Shown here one piece after another: positions 10,127-21,484 of a stretch of DNA of 64,000 bases (positions are counted from its first letter, which is position 1; the number at the start of each line of letters is the position of its first letter). The notes beneath the pieces are model-generated. The model did not search any database and had not been told where the DNA came from. It was given only the letters and a program-made list of their open reading frames with translations. The translations under genes and the position numbers were made by a program. Origin of the DNA: Phoronis australis (taxonomy: Eukaryota > Phoronida > Phoronidae); NCBI GenBank assembly GCA_002633005.1, contig NMRA01000065.1, positions 127,177 through 191,176 on the forward strand, read 5' to 3'.

Positions 10127-11366
10127 TGCACGAATCGATGGACTCGACGCGTCGATCAGCAATCGTCACTTAAGTTAGAAAAAGTGTGTTTGGAATATTT
10201 ATGACTGGCACGGAGGAAGCGATGAGGTACCTGGTGAACAATTGTATTTGAAGCAATTTCCGGCTTCTTCGCTGACTCCGTGACACGGTGCACCGCCGGA
10301 GGATGGTACTGGGTTGTTGCACGTTCTTCTTCTTATGTGTTCACCCTCTCCGCAGGTGACGCTACACAGACTCCATGGTGACCACTGCCCCCAATTGCCG
10401 TTTACTAAGTGCGAGGCAAGAATTGGAGGACAATAACTTCATTAACAAAATACTTCCACATACCTTGACTTATTTTCATGCATTGACCTCTTTACGTTTA
10501 GCTCAACGTATACGATAAGGTTCAGTCAATCCCATGTAAAAGTCTCAAAGGAGAACATCAGTTTCGTGAATTGGTATTGGCGGGCCTGCAGTTGAAAGAG
10601 GCAAGGAACGCAACAGCTCGTCACAAATATTTTTTAAACAATTCCTGAGAAAAGTACCATCTCGCAATGTCTAATATGCATAATTCATATTCCCCTGTGA
10701 GGAAATTTCCTGAAAAAATTTTAAGCGACACGCAAGAAGGAAAAACACTTCAGCCTCGTCCTCAGCCTCAAGGCGGCGCTGATCGCTTTAGCCACTTGAG
10801 GCTTAGTTACGGAAATTACTTCCTGCGCAATGAGGGGCTGCTGCCTTGACGTCATTAAAACAAAGGCAGAAGGCATTGTCTTGGTTATTGTTTGAACTGA
10901 ATAATGGTTGTTGGCGTACTTATTTTAAATTCCTTATCATTAATAGTATCAGTGAAATTAATATGTTTCCAATCAAAGCACATATTTTTGGCAATAAGCT
11001 GAACCTAAATTGCTGCAATATGCCGTTATTCTACATTTTTATATTATACTGCAGAAAATTTCAAAGTTGGTGTAATTTTATGTTATCCGTGATATTCCGG
11101 CGATTTCCGTAAAAATGTATCAGAATTCTGACACATTTCATTTCCCATAGCCAAGCCTCAAGAGGGTGAACTCGCTGGTTCCCCACGCAGGTAGTCGCAC
11201 GCGCTTTACCATTGGTTGATGAAACATGGGCAGTCATTGACTAGTTTTTCAACAAAGTGAAAAAATTGCGGACTATGAACAATTTCTAGCCTTGTCATAC
11301 AAGTGGCGAAGCAGCAACTATTTCGTCTCTGCAGCAGTGACTCATCTAAGATTTGAAATTTGAGGG
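10127..11366. repeat. near-identical direct repeat, right copy, starting at a gap
   Basis: Second copy of 8843-10081; it continues past 11366 into unique sequence. See the left copy for the interpretation as an unmerged overlap. Confidence 0.85.
10231..10404 (-). CDS. TSP1 exon, second (probably artefactual) copy
   Basis: The same exon as 8947-9120, with the same acceptor and donor and the same WGQWSPWSLCSVTCGEG core. It lies inside the block repeated across the gap. If the block is an unmerged allelic overlap, this is not an extra domain. If the duplication is real, the gene has three TSP1 repeats here rather than two. Confidence 0.6.
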
Positions 11367-11410
11367 TCCAAATTCGTGCAAAGCGCGAATCTGAGGAGCG
11401 CAGCGGTGAT

Positions 11411-11433
11411 GGGGTGGGGTGGGGAGGAGGGGG
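11411..11433 (+). other. G-quadruplex-forming run next to a G/C hairpin
   Basis: The plus strand reads GGGGTGGGGTGGGG, then AGGAGGGGG: four G-tracts with loops of one to four bases, a classical quadruplex motif. It is followed by CGAACT and CCCCCC, so the last G-tract can also form a hairpin. The arrangement resembles the G/C hairpins at 34-75 and 49640-49680. Confidence 0.55.
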
Positions 11434-11455
11434 CGAACTCCCCCCATCCGCTGAG

Positions 11456-12827
11456 GAAAGAATTGTAATGTACATAAAAAAGGTCAGCACAGAGGGAAAC
11501 TAAACAAAAATTAGAAGGTTTATTCCATTCGAGGGTGTGCATTGTCACTAGACTGTAAAAATCAAGATCTGTAAATCTTTTTAGTAAGATAATCTGTGTA
11601 GAGTTGCATGATAGACAGATAATCCGCATCATGAGTACAGGACTCGATGTATGTTGAAGCTCTCAAAAGAGAAGGTACTACTTTAATGCAGTTGAGAAAC
11701 CATTTAAAATTATGAGAAGACAATGAAGTTGCATTTGAAAGGACACGAAGAAATATGTCCTAGAGTACATTCTACGTTTCATTACATCGCACAGTACTGC
11801 AATTCACGAGTCAATACTGAACAAAACCATATCCTCAACGAATTCGCAACTCATGCCCACCAGCGCTCAACACGGGCGAAAACCTCCGCTTGAAAATAGG
11901 AGTGACAGCATATGTGCACTCGCGCTTGTATAGCAGGACTTGGCTTCGTAAAAGATCGTGACCAAAAAGAAAAAAACGTCGAAACTCCGTGTTTGAATTT
12001 GCCATTCGTATTTTTACGTTTCTAAACGTTTTTACGAGCGCTTTACTCGTAAATTTCAAGTTGTTTGGCTACGAGCGTCGCCAGTGGACGCCGGGGACAT
12101 CGTAATTGTTAACGTCTTCTGCAGTGCATTATAAGTGGACGCTTTGTTGAATTGAAGCTTACCAGGTCGAAAGTCAATCACAGTCTTTCATAGTACGCAA
12201 CAAGAAATTTATTCTTAAAAAGAACCATTCCTTTCTCGCAGTTTAAGAGTCAAATCCCCCGGCCTGGTTCACGGCCGAAGTAACAGGTGCTGTGCACGTG
12301 ACTGGCTGACCTACTTTTTCCATATACTGCGCGCACAGAGGATAAACTCGAATCGCCCAACAATCACGGAATTCCACAAAAAGTTGAAGTATTTCGAGGC
12401 ATTTACTTTCATGCTAAGTTAGTCATTGAAAACGTAACCAACATTACACACCACATTTTTTCTCGTGAAGTTTGCACTGCATTCCGGCGCATCATTATAC
12501 GTCGTTCGGATTCTTTGATATTTTTTCATTCATTCGTTCGAGTTGCAACGGAACTATGCGAACAAATTAAGGAAGTTTGCGGGAAGGTTTATCTGGTTTG
12601 CATGTTCAACGACATTGATGGCATTCGTACGGCAGGTCAGTGGTAGAATTTTGGCGGGTATCATTTTTTTCGAAGTGTATCATGTTATCAACTATTTCAA
12701 ATTGGCTGCTCCGTGGAATACATCGAGTGCCTCGTCAACTTCCGCGTCGCCGGGTCGGCAACTAGCATTAGGGGTACGGCAAATCGTTTGAACTTCGAGT
12801 GTGGGTTCTTCAATTTCAAAGAGTCGG
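11456..12827. other. no recognisable feature
   Basis: Short open frames only (for example 12543-12791 plus), without a domain. Presumably intronic for the minus-strand gene. Confidence 0.3.
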
Positions 12828-13303
12828 CAGTACAATAATGTTTAATAGCCGCATGCTTGAAGCACTTACATGTAGCCGCTACAACAAACACGCCGTCATC
12901 TGGCCGATTTAACTAGTATGTTATTCACAATGTATGAATACAAGATAGCAATGTAAACAAAAGTCAGCGACAGTAAAAAGATGCACTCCGAAAAGTAGCA
13001 ACCACAATTTTCTGGGATTCACGTTTCTTGAATATGAATTTATAGCACCAACAGACCACATTACACTTCTTCCATCAGTCATACCACTTTGTTTGCGTAA
13101 AGCGCTGCCTCTTGAGAATTGGGCCAGCCCATCAGAAACGTCGGCGTAAAAACTTTCCCGAGGAAAATTACCTGCGTGCTGGCTACCATGCACCTAGCGG
13201 CAAGCAGGGAACCAGCGAGGTGGCTAAACCGATCAGCGCCATCTTTTCGCTGGTCCTCTAAGTGCCTAGCCAGCACGTAGGTATCACGCAGCAGCACGCG
13301 CTT
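12828..13303. repeat. near-identical direct repeat, left copy, ending at a single N
   Basis: Matches 13308-13782 with a handful of substitutions. The left copy ends, and the right copy begins, at the single N at 13304. As at 10.1 kb this looks like an unmerged contig overlap. The block itself belongs to a repeat family, because a clearly diverged third copy follows at 13916-14290. Confidence 0.8.
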
Positions 13304-13307
13304 NCTG

Positions 13308-13782
13308 CAGTACAATAATGTTTAATAGCCGCGTGCTTGAAGCACTTACATGTAGCCGCTACAACAAACACGCCGTCATCTGGCCGATTTAACTAGTATG
13401 TTATTCACAATGTATGAATACAAGATAGCAACGTAAACAAAAGTCAGCGACAGTAAAAAGATGCACTCCGAAAAGTAGCAACCACAATTTTCTGGGATTC
13501 ACATTTCTTGAATATGAATTTATAGCACCAACAGACCACATTACACTTCTTCCATCAATCATACCACTTTGTTTGCGTAAAGCGCTGCCTCTTGAGAATT
13601 GGGCCAGCCCATCAGAAACGTCGGCGTAAAAACTTTCCCGAGGAAAATTACCTGCGTGCTGGCTACCATGCACCTAGCGGCAAGCAGGGAACCAGCGAGG
13701 TGGCTAAACCGATCAGCGCCATCTTTTCGCTGGTCCCCTAAGTGCCTAGCCAGCACGTAGGTATCACGCAGCAGCACGCGCT
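13308..13782. repeat. near-identical direct repeat, right copy
   Basis: Second copy of 12828-13303, continuing into unique sequence at 13783. Open frames on both copies encode the same 90-residue peptide on the minus strand, but it shows no known domain, and the third, diverged copy does not keep it open. Confidence 0.8.
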
Positions 13783-13915
13783 TTAGCATTGGTTGATGTA
13801 ACCTCAGCAGTCATTGGTTAGCTTTACAGCACCGTGAAAAAATGACGGACTGTGAACTATCTTTAGCCTTGTCAAGCAAGTGGCGTCGCAGCTACTATTT
13901 CGTTTCTACAGTGAT

Positions 13916-14290
13916 AGCCGCGTGCTTGAAGCACATACATGTACAATAAACACATATCTGGCCGATTTAACCGCTGTGTTATTCATACTGTGTGAATACA
14001 GGCCAGCGTCGTAAACAAAAGTCATCGACAGTAGCAAGATGCATTACGAAAATGGGCAACCACAATTTCTAGGATTCACAATTCCTGAACATAAATTTTA
14101 AGCACCGATTTGTCTGTACAACAGACCACATTTACACTTCAGTTCATCAATCATGCCAGCATAGACTATAGAGTATCTATGATGCCAGTTTCTTTGCGTA
14201 AAGCGCTGCCTGTTGAGAATTCGACTAGCCAATAGAGACGCCGGTGTAAAAAAATTCCGAGTCTGCGTGCTGGCTCACAGTCCCTTGCTT
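13916..14290. repeat. diverged third copy of the 13 kb repeat
   Basis: Aligns to the right-hand part of the 13308-13782 unit (GCCGCGTGCTTGAAGCAC start, CTGGCCGATTTAAC, AACAGACCACATT, GTAAAGCGCTGCCT) with many substitutions and small indels. Being old and distinct, it shows that a real tandem repeat exists here as well as the likely assembly artefact. Confidence 0.6.
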
Positions 14291-15075
14291 GAGGTCAAAG
14301 GTCACATTTTCCATAATAAGAAAACGTGCTAAGTCTCTGTTTTGCCATCATAAATAGGGAGACGTGCTTTGCCTTGTGGTAGACGGAAAAATCGACGAAG
14401 TGGTGAGAAGTTGACAGATTGTTTTTTGAAAATTGAAACAAAAATTCTTTGATATCAACAAAAATTAAAGATCTTTGCGAACAAAACCTAAAAATACCTG
14501 ATGAGCAGGTCGAATTCTGTTTCAGTGGCAGATAACCACTCTCAGTATTGCAATTTAGACTGTTTGTGGCGTTCCAGGCCTCTTTAAGCAGACAAAAAAG
14601 TCGCGAGCCCCCCCTCCGAGAAAAACCGTGTCATGCACACTGGCCTTTCGGCATGTGTTAGAAAGATAGGTATCCCTCGTGTACATGGCGTAGCTCTCGC
14701 GCCTGGTTGATCATGGGCAAACTGGTTAATGAGTTATGTACAAAACGGAACTCTCAGCTCCGTCCCCCATATCTCAGGATACCTTTAAATGTCATCATTG
14801 CACATGTACTAGTGTGTACTGCCGCAGAGTGTATGACCACTCTGAGCTGACGTAGAGTGAACTAACATGAATTAAAATTACGTTGTCCGTACTCTCCCTC
14901 TTGCCCCTTCCCTTATAGTAGATGCGTTTTTGCTCGCTATCAAAATTACGTCTTGAACATTGTCATTTCACCATTTGAAAGTTGTGACAGAATCCCGTAA
15001 GTTAAGAGACGTTTCTAGTTCACTCGAGAAAGTCATGAGTCCCACCGAAATAGGGTATCAAAAACGAGAACGTAC
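14291..15075. other. no recognisable feature
   Basis: AT-rich intronic sequence. No exon, repeat or RNA recognised. Confidence 0.3.
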
Positions 15076-15444
15076 CGATAACAGTCAACTGAGTAGTATT
15101 CGACTTCGTAAGATCTGTCTGCGTAGTCACGGAGCACGTATAGTTTCCTGCATCACCTGCAGTTACGCCAATGAGTTCAAATGACAGATCTGTGTCGTTG
15201 TGGCGATATTCTGTTGTGGCGCGGTTGCGAAATTGGCCCTCAAACCGTCCATCTATGAAATCTTCCAGACCATTCAGAGATATTGCCTCAAAAATGGGCT
15301 CCGTTCTGTTAGTGGCAATAGGAAAACGCGACCAATTAAAGCGCTTGAACTGAGCCCCTTCCTCCATTTCATACCTGCATTCCAACTTTGCATTTTCCCC
15401 TTTAGATGTCTGGATTTTGGGCAGGACGTGTACACGTTTAACAC
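15076..15444 (-). CDS. Ig-like (V-type) domain exon
   Basis: A 369-base exon, phase 1-1. Acceptor TATCTGCTTTCAG; donor TATCG/GTACGT. Canonical V-set-like features: B-strand Cys in AKLECRYE, core Trp in RFNWSRF, an extended C'-D region, D-strand-like NDTDLSFEL, F-strand DAGNYTCSV and a G strand ending in TTQLTVI. There are several N-glycosylation sites (NWS, NRT, NDT, NYT, NTT). It lies between the triplicated Ig/TSP1 cassettes and the canonical TSP1 pair. Confidence 0.9.
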
Positions 15445-18400
15445 CTGAAAGCAGATACGCAGTCGATAGTCTCAAAAAAACCGTGGAAGGTTAATCCTTT
15501 GTGGGTCAAATTACGAAAGTGTATCGTGGCTGAGCAGCGGTCAGTGGAGATGAGTAATTCACGAATTATCAAGTGCGTTGTGGTGAACTCAAAAGGGTTG
15601 GGTGGGAATACCGATCGTCGTCCATTTTGGTTCGTCTGCCACGACCACGCAAATTGTTTCAGTATATTATAACTGAGCAAAAACTTGAGTCATGATCTGA
15701 CAGGAAAATATGAGAAAATATCGTTGGCTCCTGACCCGACCTTCCCACGGTTTTCGTTAAAAGTATACCAATCCTACCAATGCATCGCTGGCGTGCATCT
15801 TGAAAGCTAAAAGCAGGAATCATCTAAAATCTCACACTCCCTACGTCACAGCTTGGCTAAAGATGGTTCGTGGAAGATGGACCTTCCCTACGTCATGCTG
15901 GCGTTTAGTAGACTTTTAAAGTAGTTTTCAATTTCCAATCCCAACTTTTCAGGGTTGTCGAGGGTTCCAGAACACTATTTTGTTCAAGAGAATTGAATGT
16001 TAAAGTCGGTTTTAATGCCTGTTTATCGGCTAAAATCGGTTTAGCATCGTTTGCAAAAAGTCACCATCACTTTTTTGTTTACGGTACCGATTGACTGCCC
16101 GTCTTCATTTTGCACCATCATTGAGTGCTATACTACAAACAAGTACGATTAACGATTTCTTTGAAATTGACATGCTAATTATATAATAGTGCAAATGATA
16201 CCATTTAAATATTGAAATATTTGTACATACATGTCGAAGTTGAAGTAGGTTCAATTTTTGTAGAAACAAAATTATTTTTCAGAATTAGACAGTAATTACC
16301 AATTTCAGCTTCTCTCGAAGAGGACAAATTGTACTAATAGTCTAGAGAATGTCTGTGCCTGCCTGCAAACATGCCTTAGGAGAAGTTATAAACGATTTCT
16401 CCAATCACTCAGCTCTACACCACTATTAGGCATGAGTGCTTTCAACTATTTTGTGCTTAATTTGACTGCGGAGGTCCTCAGCTATGTTCTCCAAACCGTT
16501 TTACAAAGAGATATGGGTCATCGGCAGTGCGAGTACATATCCCCGTCACTAGATCAACCTGTGCATATTCACAGCCTTTTTGTTTTTCTTCCCTGTGACG
16601 TTGGATTACGCCGGGCCTAGCCAGCCAGCTAGTTGTATGAAAACTATCGTCAAAATACAGCTAGGTACCATTGTGTTTTGAGCTCCGTTGGCCTTGGGGC
16701 AAAGCTGTATACTAGATTTACAGCTTTGCGCCGGTGTGTGCAAAAATGACCAAATAAACTCAGACAAAAAAAAATTAGTGCCATATTTACAAACTAAAAA
16801 CTAAAGCAGAACTACCGGGGCTTCGTGCAATTTCGAGGTCTGTCGGCACTGAACACATAGTGGTACCTAGCCTCCTGCAGCCTTTTAAGTGAAAAACAAC
16901 CTAATGAACGTCATTTTCTCTCTCCGCCTTTTTTAAAAAAGGAAAGTCAGTCGTTGTTTTGAAAACTGTACGCTTGTGACACGCGTACGCGCCATTTCCA
17001 AAAAATTTTGCGACATCTCTCAGGAGATGACGAAAGCTTCGCAGCAGCAAAATTTATTCTGAAATTCGATTTGCTGGTATTACAATACTACCAACTTGAA
17101 ATGAAATGAAATCAGTTCCGATAATTTGTTGTGACATGTACGCAACCTAGTGGAAGAGAAGAACATTTTGTTGAAGAATTGACGAACGAAACTAGCCAAT
17201 TAGGTACAGATGACGGCGCCGAAGGCCGAACCAAAAAGAGCCCACCACCGTTTTAGTAGCAAAGGTGGTAGAACGCCAATTTTTTCAGCACCGATGAATA
17301 ATTTAGTTTTTTCTCAAGGATGAGTGTAGTTTTTAATGAGACTGATTTTCTTTCAGATTTTATTTGATAAATTTTACGGCTGTATATCAAGTATACACAT
17401 TTGCACCAAGGCAAGGCTACGCAGCCGGGGCACCTGGCAGGTCCTGGCTTGATGATACAGGACGGCATCGTATCACTAATAGTCAAAATGACAACGTTTG
17501 AGAGCTGAAACCGCGAACAAGTATTACTTATATAGTACAGTTCTGTGGCCGAGAGGCATTCACCCAATGAGCTATATATGATAAACTTGATTTATCTCAC
17601 TGTCTTCATCCACGGTGCAACCTCAGTGACGTCTGACGTGCGTTAGCCAATAGGAATTAAAAACGAAAAAACACTTTTCCAGCAATGCGAAAGAATAACG
17701 AAGATGTGATTTCTGATATACACTTTATTCATAAACTAAATTACATTTAAACGTATGTTTTTGTACACCATAAACCTTTTGAACACAGATTTGGAAGAAG
17801 ACTTAATAAAATGCAGTTACAAACATTTTATTTTTCAATTTATTGCATATGAATACAAGTCATTCTGTGAATAAAAGACCTATCACTTGTGACCTAAGAT
17901 CATGCATAATTATGCACTCAAATGAAAGCCAAAACAAGCTACTGCCGATATATTTTGATTTTGAAATTGGCATGGCAATTTTGACCTATGATTAAAATCG
18001 GCACAGCAAAAAGTACAACTGGCTTGAAGTTTGATTTTGCCAGTGAAAAGATAATTTAAACACATTTCTGGGTCAATCGGCTACAGCTTACATGCATGGC
18101 TTCTTGTTAAGGATATTTCCAACCTTATACACAAAAATTGGCCATTTTTCAATATTTCACTTGTGTCTAGCAAAATACCTTATCTTCATTCTCGGGGAAC
18201 TTAAAAATATATACCACCTTGGAACCGTCCGCACAACCGCGTGGATATTTGTTTACTATTTATCCAAGGTCAAAGGTTAAAGGGCTTTCAATTAAATCGA
18301 ATCTCCCGCCAGGTACAGAACAGCTTCGTATACCCTCAGTCCTATCATTCACAAGGTCGCCATAACATTGAGCCAACGAGGTGTACTTATGATAGATTGG

Positions 18401-18590
18401 CGCCGGAGAATACAACGACAAAACGTAGTTTTGATCCTGAGGGAGTTGTGTGAGTGTCTATGTGCATTCACGACCGTTGGCGTTGAAAACAAATGCTACG
18501 AGTCGCCTCAGGCTCCTCTGGGGTCATGAACACAGAAAGTTGTGAAAAGAGATAATTCCTCACCCCAATTTCTTAATTCAATTGATCAAT
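15445..18590. other. long presumed intron, nothing firm
   Basis: About 3.1 kb with no domain exon found on either strand. The minus open frame at 17253-17567 is Cys-rich in one short stretch but has no acceptor or donor in the right places. From 17.7 kb the sequence is strongly AT-rich. Confidence 0.3.
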
Positions 18591-18799
18591 TGACATTTCA
18601 ATGTTTCGATCTCATGCTAACGACATACTTTCAACCACCGATTCGATTTTTGTTATCCATTTCTTATTTAGTTTCGTATCAGTCTCCCAGCACGTGACAT
18701 GTACAGGCTAGATGAACACTGTGAACACTGTGACCTACTTAGTGCAAAAAGTGCAAAAATGATCAGTAATCCAATTGAATCGTCTCTCGTCATCCCAAC

Positions 18800-18905
18800 T
18801 CCATGGAACTTGAAATTCAGTCCATGTCTTTCGTACTTTCACATCTAGATTACTGTGACATAATCTATCAATCAGCAAACGCAAGCATTCTTCTTCAATT
18901 AGTTA
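18800..18905 (+). mobile_element. LINE reverse-transcriptase fragment (short)
   Basis: The plus strand encodes FVLSHLDYCDIIYQSA, which matches the 'LDYC' segment found after the catalytic domain in many non-LTR retrotransposon reverse transcriptases. Only about 35 residues are recognisable. Copies occur at the same place in the other two segments (24970 and 30193), so the insertion predates the triplication. Confidence 0.45.
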
Positions 18906-19270
18906 ATCGGGATTTTCGTTTTTTCACAGTGTTAGATCTCAGCTATAGCTACTTGAGGCAACTCCTCGCTACTGGTTGCTGTACTGGTTCTAGGCCCATT
19001 CTTACTCTCCGCGTTTGTTCACGCTTATTATAGTGTTTATTGGAGCACTGCCAGTTTTAAACAGTGGAAATCCGTGATCTTGAGCTGAAAAGTTGATGTG
19101 GACAATGGAAAGAAAGTTTAGGAAAATATTTAACTTGGAGTAAGTATATTTTTGACGACCTTTTAGGAGGGTAAAATGATGGCTGGACCCCTGCGCCACA
19201 GCGACTTAAATGTACGTTCTACGACATTAAAATTTACATGCAAACAAAGAAAAATAAACAGTGACCCTAC

Positions 19271-19405
19271 CTGGACATGTACAAGTCTTGTTCTGTGCCT
19301 TCGTCACGAGCACGCCGTGGTCAAACCGCTGCCGTTGTCGCGTTTTGTTATGGGTGTCGCAGTTGCAGCTTGAATACTTGGACCACTTGGACCAAGTAGG
19401 GAATA
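19271..19405 (-). CDS. short TSP1 exon, segment 1 (copy a)
   Basis: A 135-base exon, phase 1-1, with acceptor CTTGTTTTAG and donor TCCAG/GTAGGG. It reads FPTWSKWSKYSSCNCDTHNK, then TRQRQRFDHG and NKTCTC. The WSKWSKY ladder, the SSCNC pair and the alternating Arg/Gln strand identify it as a thrombospondin type 1 module, but it is short (45 residues) and has four cysteines where six are usual. It follows the Ig-A exon in transcription order. An almost identical exon lies at 19657 across a one-base gap, so the two are probably one exon. Confidence 0.75.
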
Positions 19406-19446
19406 CTAAAACAAGAGTTAAGCCAATCGAGAATACGCAACCAGCT

Positions 19447-19447
19447 N
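19447..19447. other. single-N assembly join
   Basis: The sequence 19057-19446 is repeated almost exactly as 19448-19837, one copy ending and the other beginning at this base. Segments 2 and 3 have only one copy of this block. Confidence 0.85.
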
Positions 19448-19656
19448 CAGTGGAAATCCGTGATCTCGAGCTGAAAAGTTGATGTGGACAATGGAAAGAA
19501 AGTTTAGGAAAATATTTAACTTGGAGTAAGTATATTTTTGACGACCTTTTAGGAGGGTAAAATGATGGCTGGACCCCTGCGCCACAGCGACTTTAATGTA
19601 CGTTCTACGACATTAAAATTTACATGCAAACAAAGAAAAATAAACAGTGACCCTAC

Positions 19657-19791
19657 CTGGACATGTACAAGTCTTGTTCTGTGCCTTCGTCACGAGCACG
19701 CCGTGGTCAAACCGCTGCCGTTGTCGCGTTTTGTTATGGGTGTCGCAGTTGCAGCTTGAATACTTGGACCACTTGGACCAAGTAGGGAATA
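19657..19791 (-). CDS. short TSP1 exon, segment 1 (copy b)
   Basis: Same length, splice sites and peptide as 19271-19405. This copy is contiguous with the Ig-A exon at 20014, so it is the one more likely to be real; copy a is likely the other side of an unmerged contig overlap. Confidence 0.75.
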
Positions 19792-20013
19792 CTAAAACAA
19801 GAGTTAAGCCAATCGAGAATACGCAACCAGCTGTGAATCTTGACCCTAGGACACTTACGTCTTTCCGTTATGGTTTCATCAGATGGACGCCGTCATTAAG
19901 GAGTTCTTCAGTTCAAGTGATTAGTACATGGTAAGGAGACAAGAACAAAAAGCTTGCGTAAGAATAATCCAATTAATAAAATAATGTAAAGCATAACACC
20001 AGAGTTAGTATAC

Positions 20014-20367
20014 CTCTCCACGCTTCTGCAAGTAACCGTCTATCTCTTTGTCTTGTATTCCAACTTCGCACTGTCAGCAAATAGTCTTTGAAGTCGCTCT
20101 CGAGAACGCTTCTCTTCAGCGTTATAATCCAAACTCCGACACCGTTGTCACTGTACGCATATCCTCGGTAGTTTTTATCATAAAAGTACCTCTCCTGTGG
20201 GTAATAATGCCACGAGGCAATGTCACGTTCTCCCGGATGTGACAACGTTACAGACTTGATGTTATCCTCTGGCCAAAATGTTGATGTAATAGAGATGTTG
20301 CCACCGACGCGCACTGGCTGAGGATGGAATACTACCCTTGTGTTGATCCACTGGTGATTAGTTTGAT
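20014..20367 (-). CDS. Ig-like exon A, segment 1 (cysteine-less)
   Basis: A 354-base exon, phase 1-1. Acceptor TCTTGCTTCAG; donor AGAG/GTATAC. The peptide starts DQTNHQWINTRVVFHPQ and continues with VRVGGNISITSTFWPEDN, then SVTLSHPGERDIASWHYY and DYLLTVRSWNTRQ. The strand pattern is that of an Ig domain, but both disulphide cysteines are missing: Ser replaces Cys in ISITSTF, and the F-strand position has LTVRSW. In this copy the core Trp of SVTWS has become Leu. Segments 2 and 3 keep the Trp. It remains open and spliceable, so I treat it as coding. Function unknown beyond a likely extracellular module. Confidence 0.75.
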
Positions 20368-20970
20368 CTGAAGCAAGATGTGTGCACTACTTTAGTGAGG
20401 AATATTTAAAGTTATGCACCACGCCATAGGACGCCAGTGAAAGTCGATTGTTCACCAGGTTTGCTTGCAAATTTTTGGATGATGTGCGGTAACATGATCA
20501 GCTTTACTACACAGTTTAAAGGCCATTGCTACAAGTGAATGGAGACGCTGTAGTCGCCAAGTTTCCAAAGGAGCCCAAACACCTTTTTCGAAGTATCTTC
20601 CTGGAGGCATTTTGTATGAAAATTCTTTTCAGGAAACTGGACGCAAAGTATACCTTGAAGAGGCTCTTTTAGAAATCGCCAGTGCATATTTTCATGGTCA
20701 GAAACTAGCACTTGGCAAGGTGCGACTGTTAATTTGTTTACATGTTATGAATTTGGCGATGCATAAACTTTGCGTTTCTACTTTTGCCAGTTTAGACTCA
20801 GAGCTAACTTTCTAGAAATTACTCACACCTCCAAATCAATTATCAACATCATAAATATTGTTGAAGAAGATAAAAGGAACCGAGCTTTATAATGCCAACT
20901 TGTTTTTGCACTTTTGAATAAAAGACACGCACTTTTGAATGGAAAGATCGACATAATTTCTTTAACTTAC

Positions 20971-21318
20971 TAAATGAATATACTTGAGTGGTAGTCGTTT
21001 TCTCATCACACTTGGTCTTGCTAACGAGTATCGTCCTCCAACAAACTTTGCACATATGGACCAGTTCCTCAACGCCGTTTGGAACAGTCTTAATTTTTAA
21101 AACGAAGACCTTAAAAGTTGGTTTTTCGTCATTGATGAACATTTCATACTTTGAACCACGTGAAAGAGGTCTCTCTGACCGACTTCCATCTGTTTTAGAA
21201 AACCACGTGACGTTCACAAACACTTCGTAGTGGGGGGTGTAATTTAATGCACATAGAATGTTTGCGTGCCTGCCTCCGATAGCCATTGATGAATTATGAT
21301 GATACAAGACTACAGCCT
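20971..21318 (-). CDS. Ig-like exon B, segment 1
   Basis: A 348-base exon, phase 1-1. Acceptor GATTCTTTCAG; donor TTTA/GTAAGT. Starts EAVVLYHHNSSMAIGG. Ig fold with B-strand Cys in ANILCALNY, core Trp in NVTWFSK, F-strand Cys in ELVHMCKV, plus an extra CWR cysteine two residues on and a further Cys in KTKCDEK that could make a second disulphide. It precedes Ig-A in transcription order; the acceptor pyrimidine tract is strong. The peptide is almost invariant in the three segments, consistent with recent duplication or constraint. Confidence 0.82.
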
Positions 21319-21484
21319 CTGAAAGAATCAAGTCAAAAATCAAATTCGATAGCGGGCTATACTTTTTAAGAGAGTCAGAACTGTGCTTGGTTCCTCTTCC
21401 GAGTCGAAAGTATATGCAGTTACGCAATGCGAATGGGGCTATTCGGAAAATTCAAATCAACTAGAGGGCGCGCGTGTATTATTG

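Larger units (their letters stand above)
18591..21480. repeat. Ig/TSP1 cassette, tandem segment 1
   Basis: Homologous to 24743-27390 and 29965-32613. Each segment holds, in plus coordinates, a LINE-like fragment, a short TSP1 exon, Ig-A and Ig-B, and ends at a GGGGCTATTCGG terminus. Segment 1 has about 392 extra bases around the N at 19447; without them, the spacing to segment 2 is uniform. Confidence 0.85.

Noticed and set aside
12921-13193. 90-residue minus frame present twice (12921 and 13401)
   Set aside because: The two copies are probably one sequence assembled twice, the diverged third copy does not keep the frame, and there is no domain.
17253-17567. Cys-rich minus ORF as another domain exon
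   Set aside because: Short clusters of Cys without a recognisable module and without phase-1 splice sites at its edges.
19837-19930. Possible small extra exon with donor GAC/GTAAGTG in each cassette
   Set aside because: The only frame open to the donor has a stop just upstream and no acceptor shared by the three copies.
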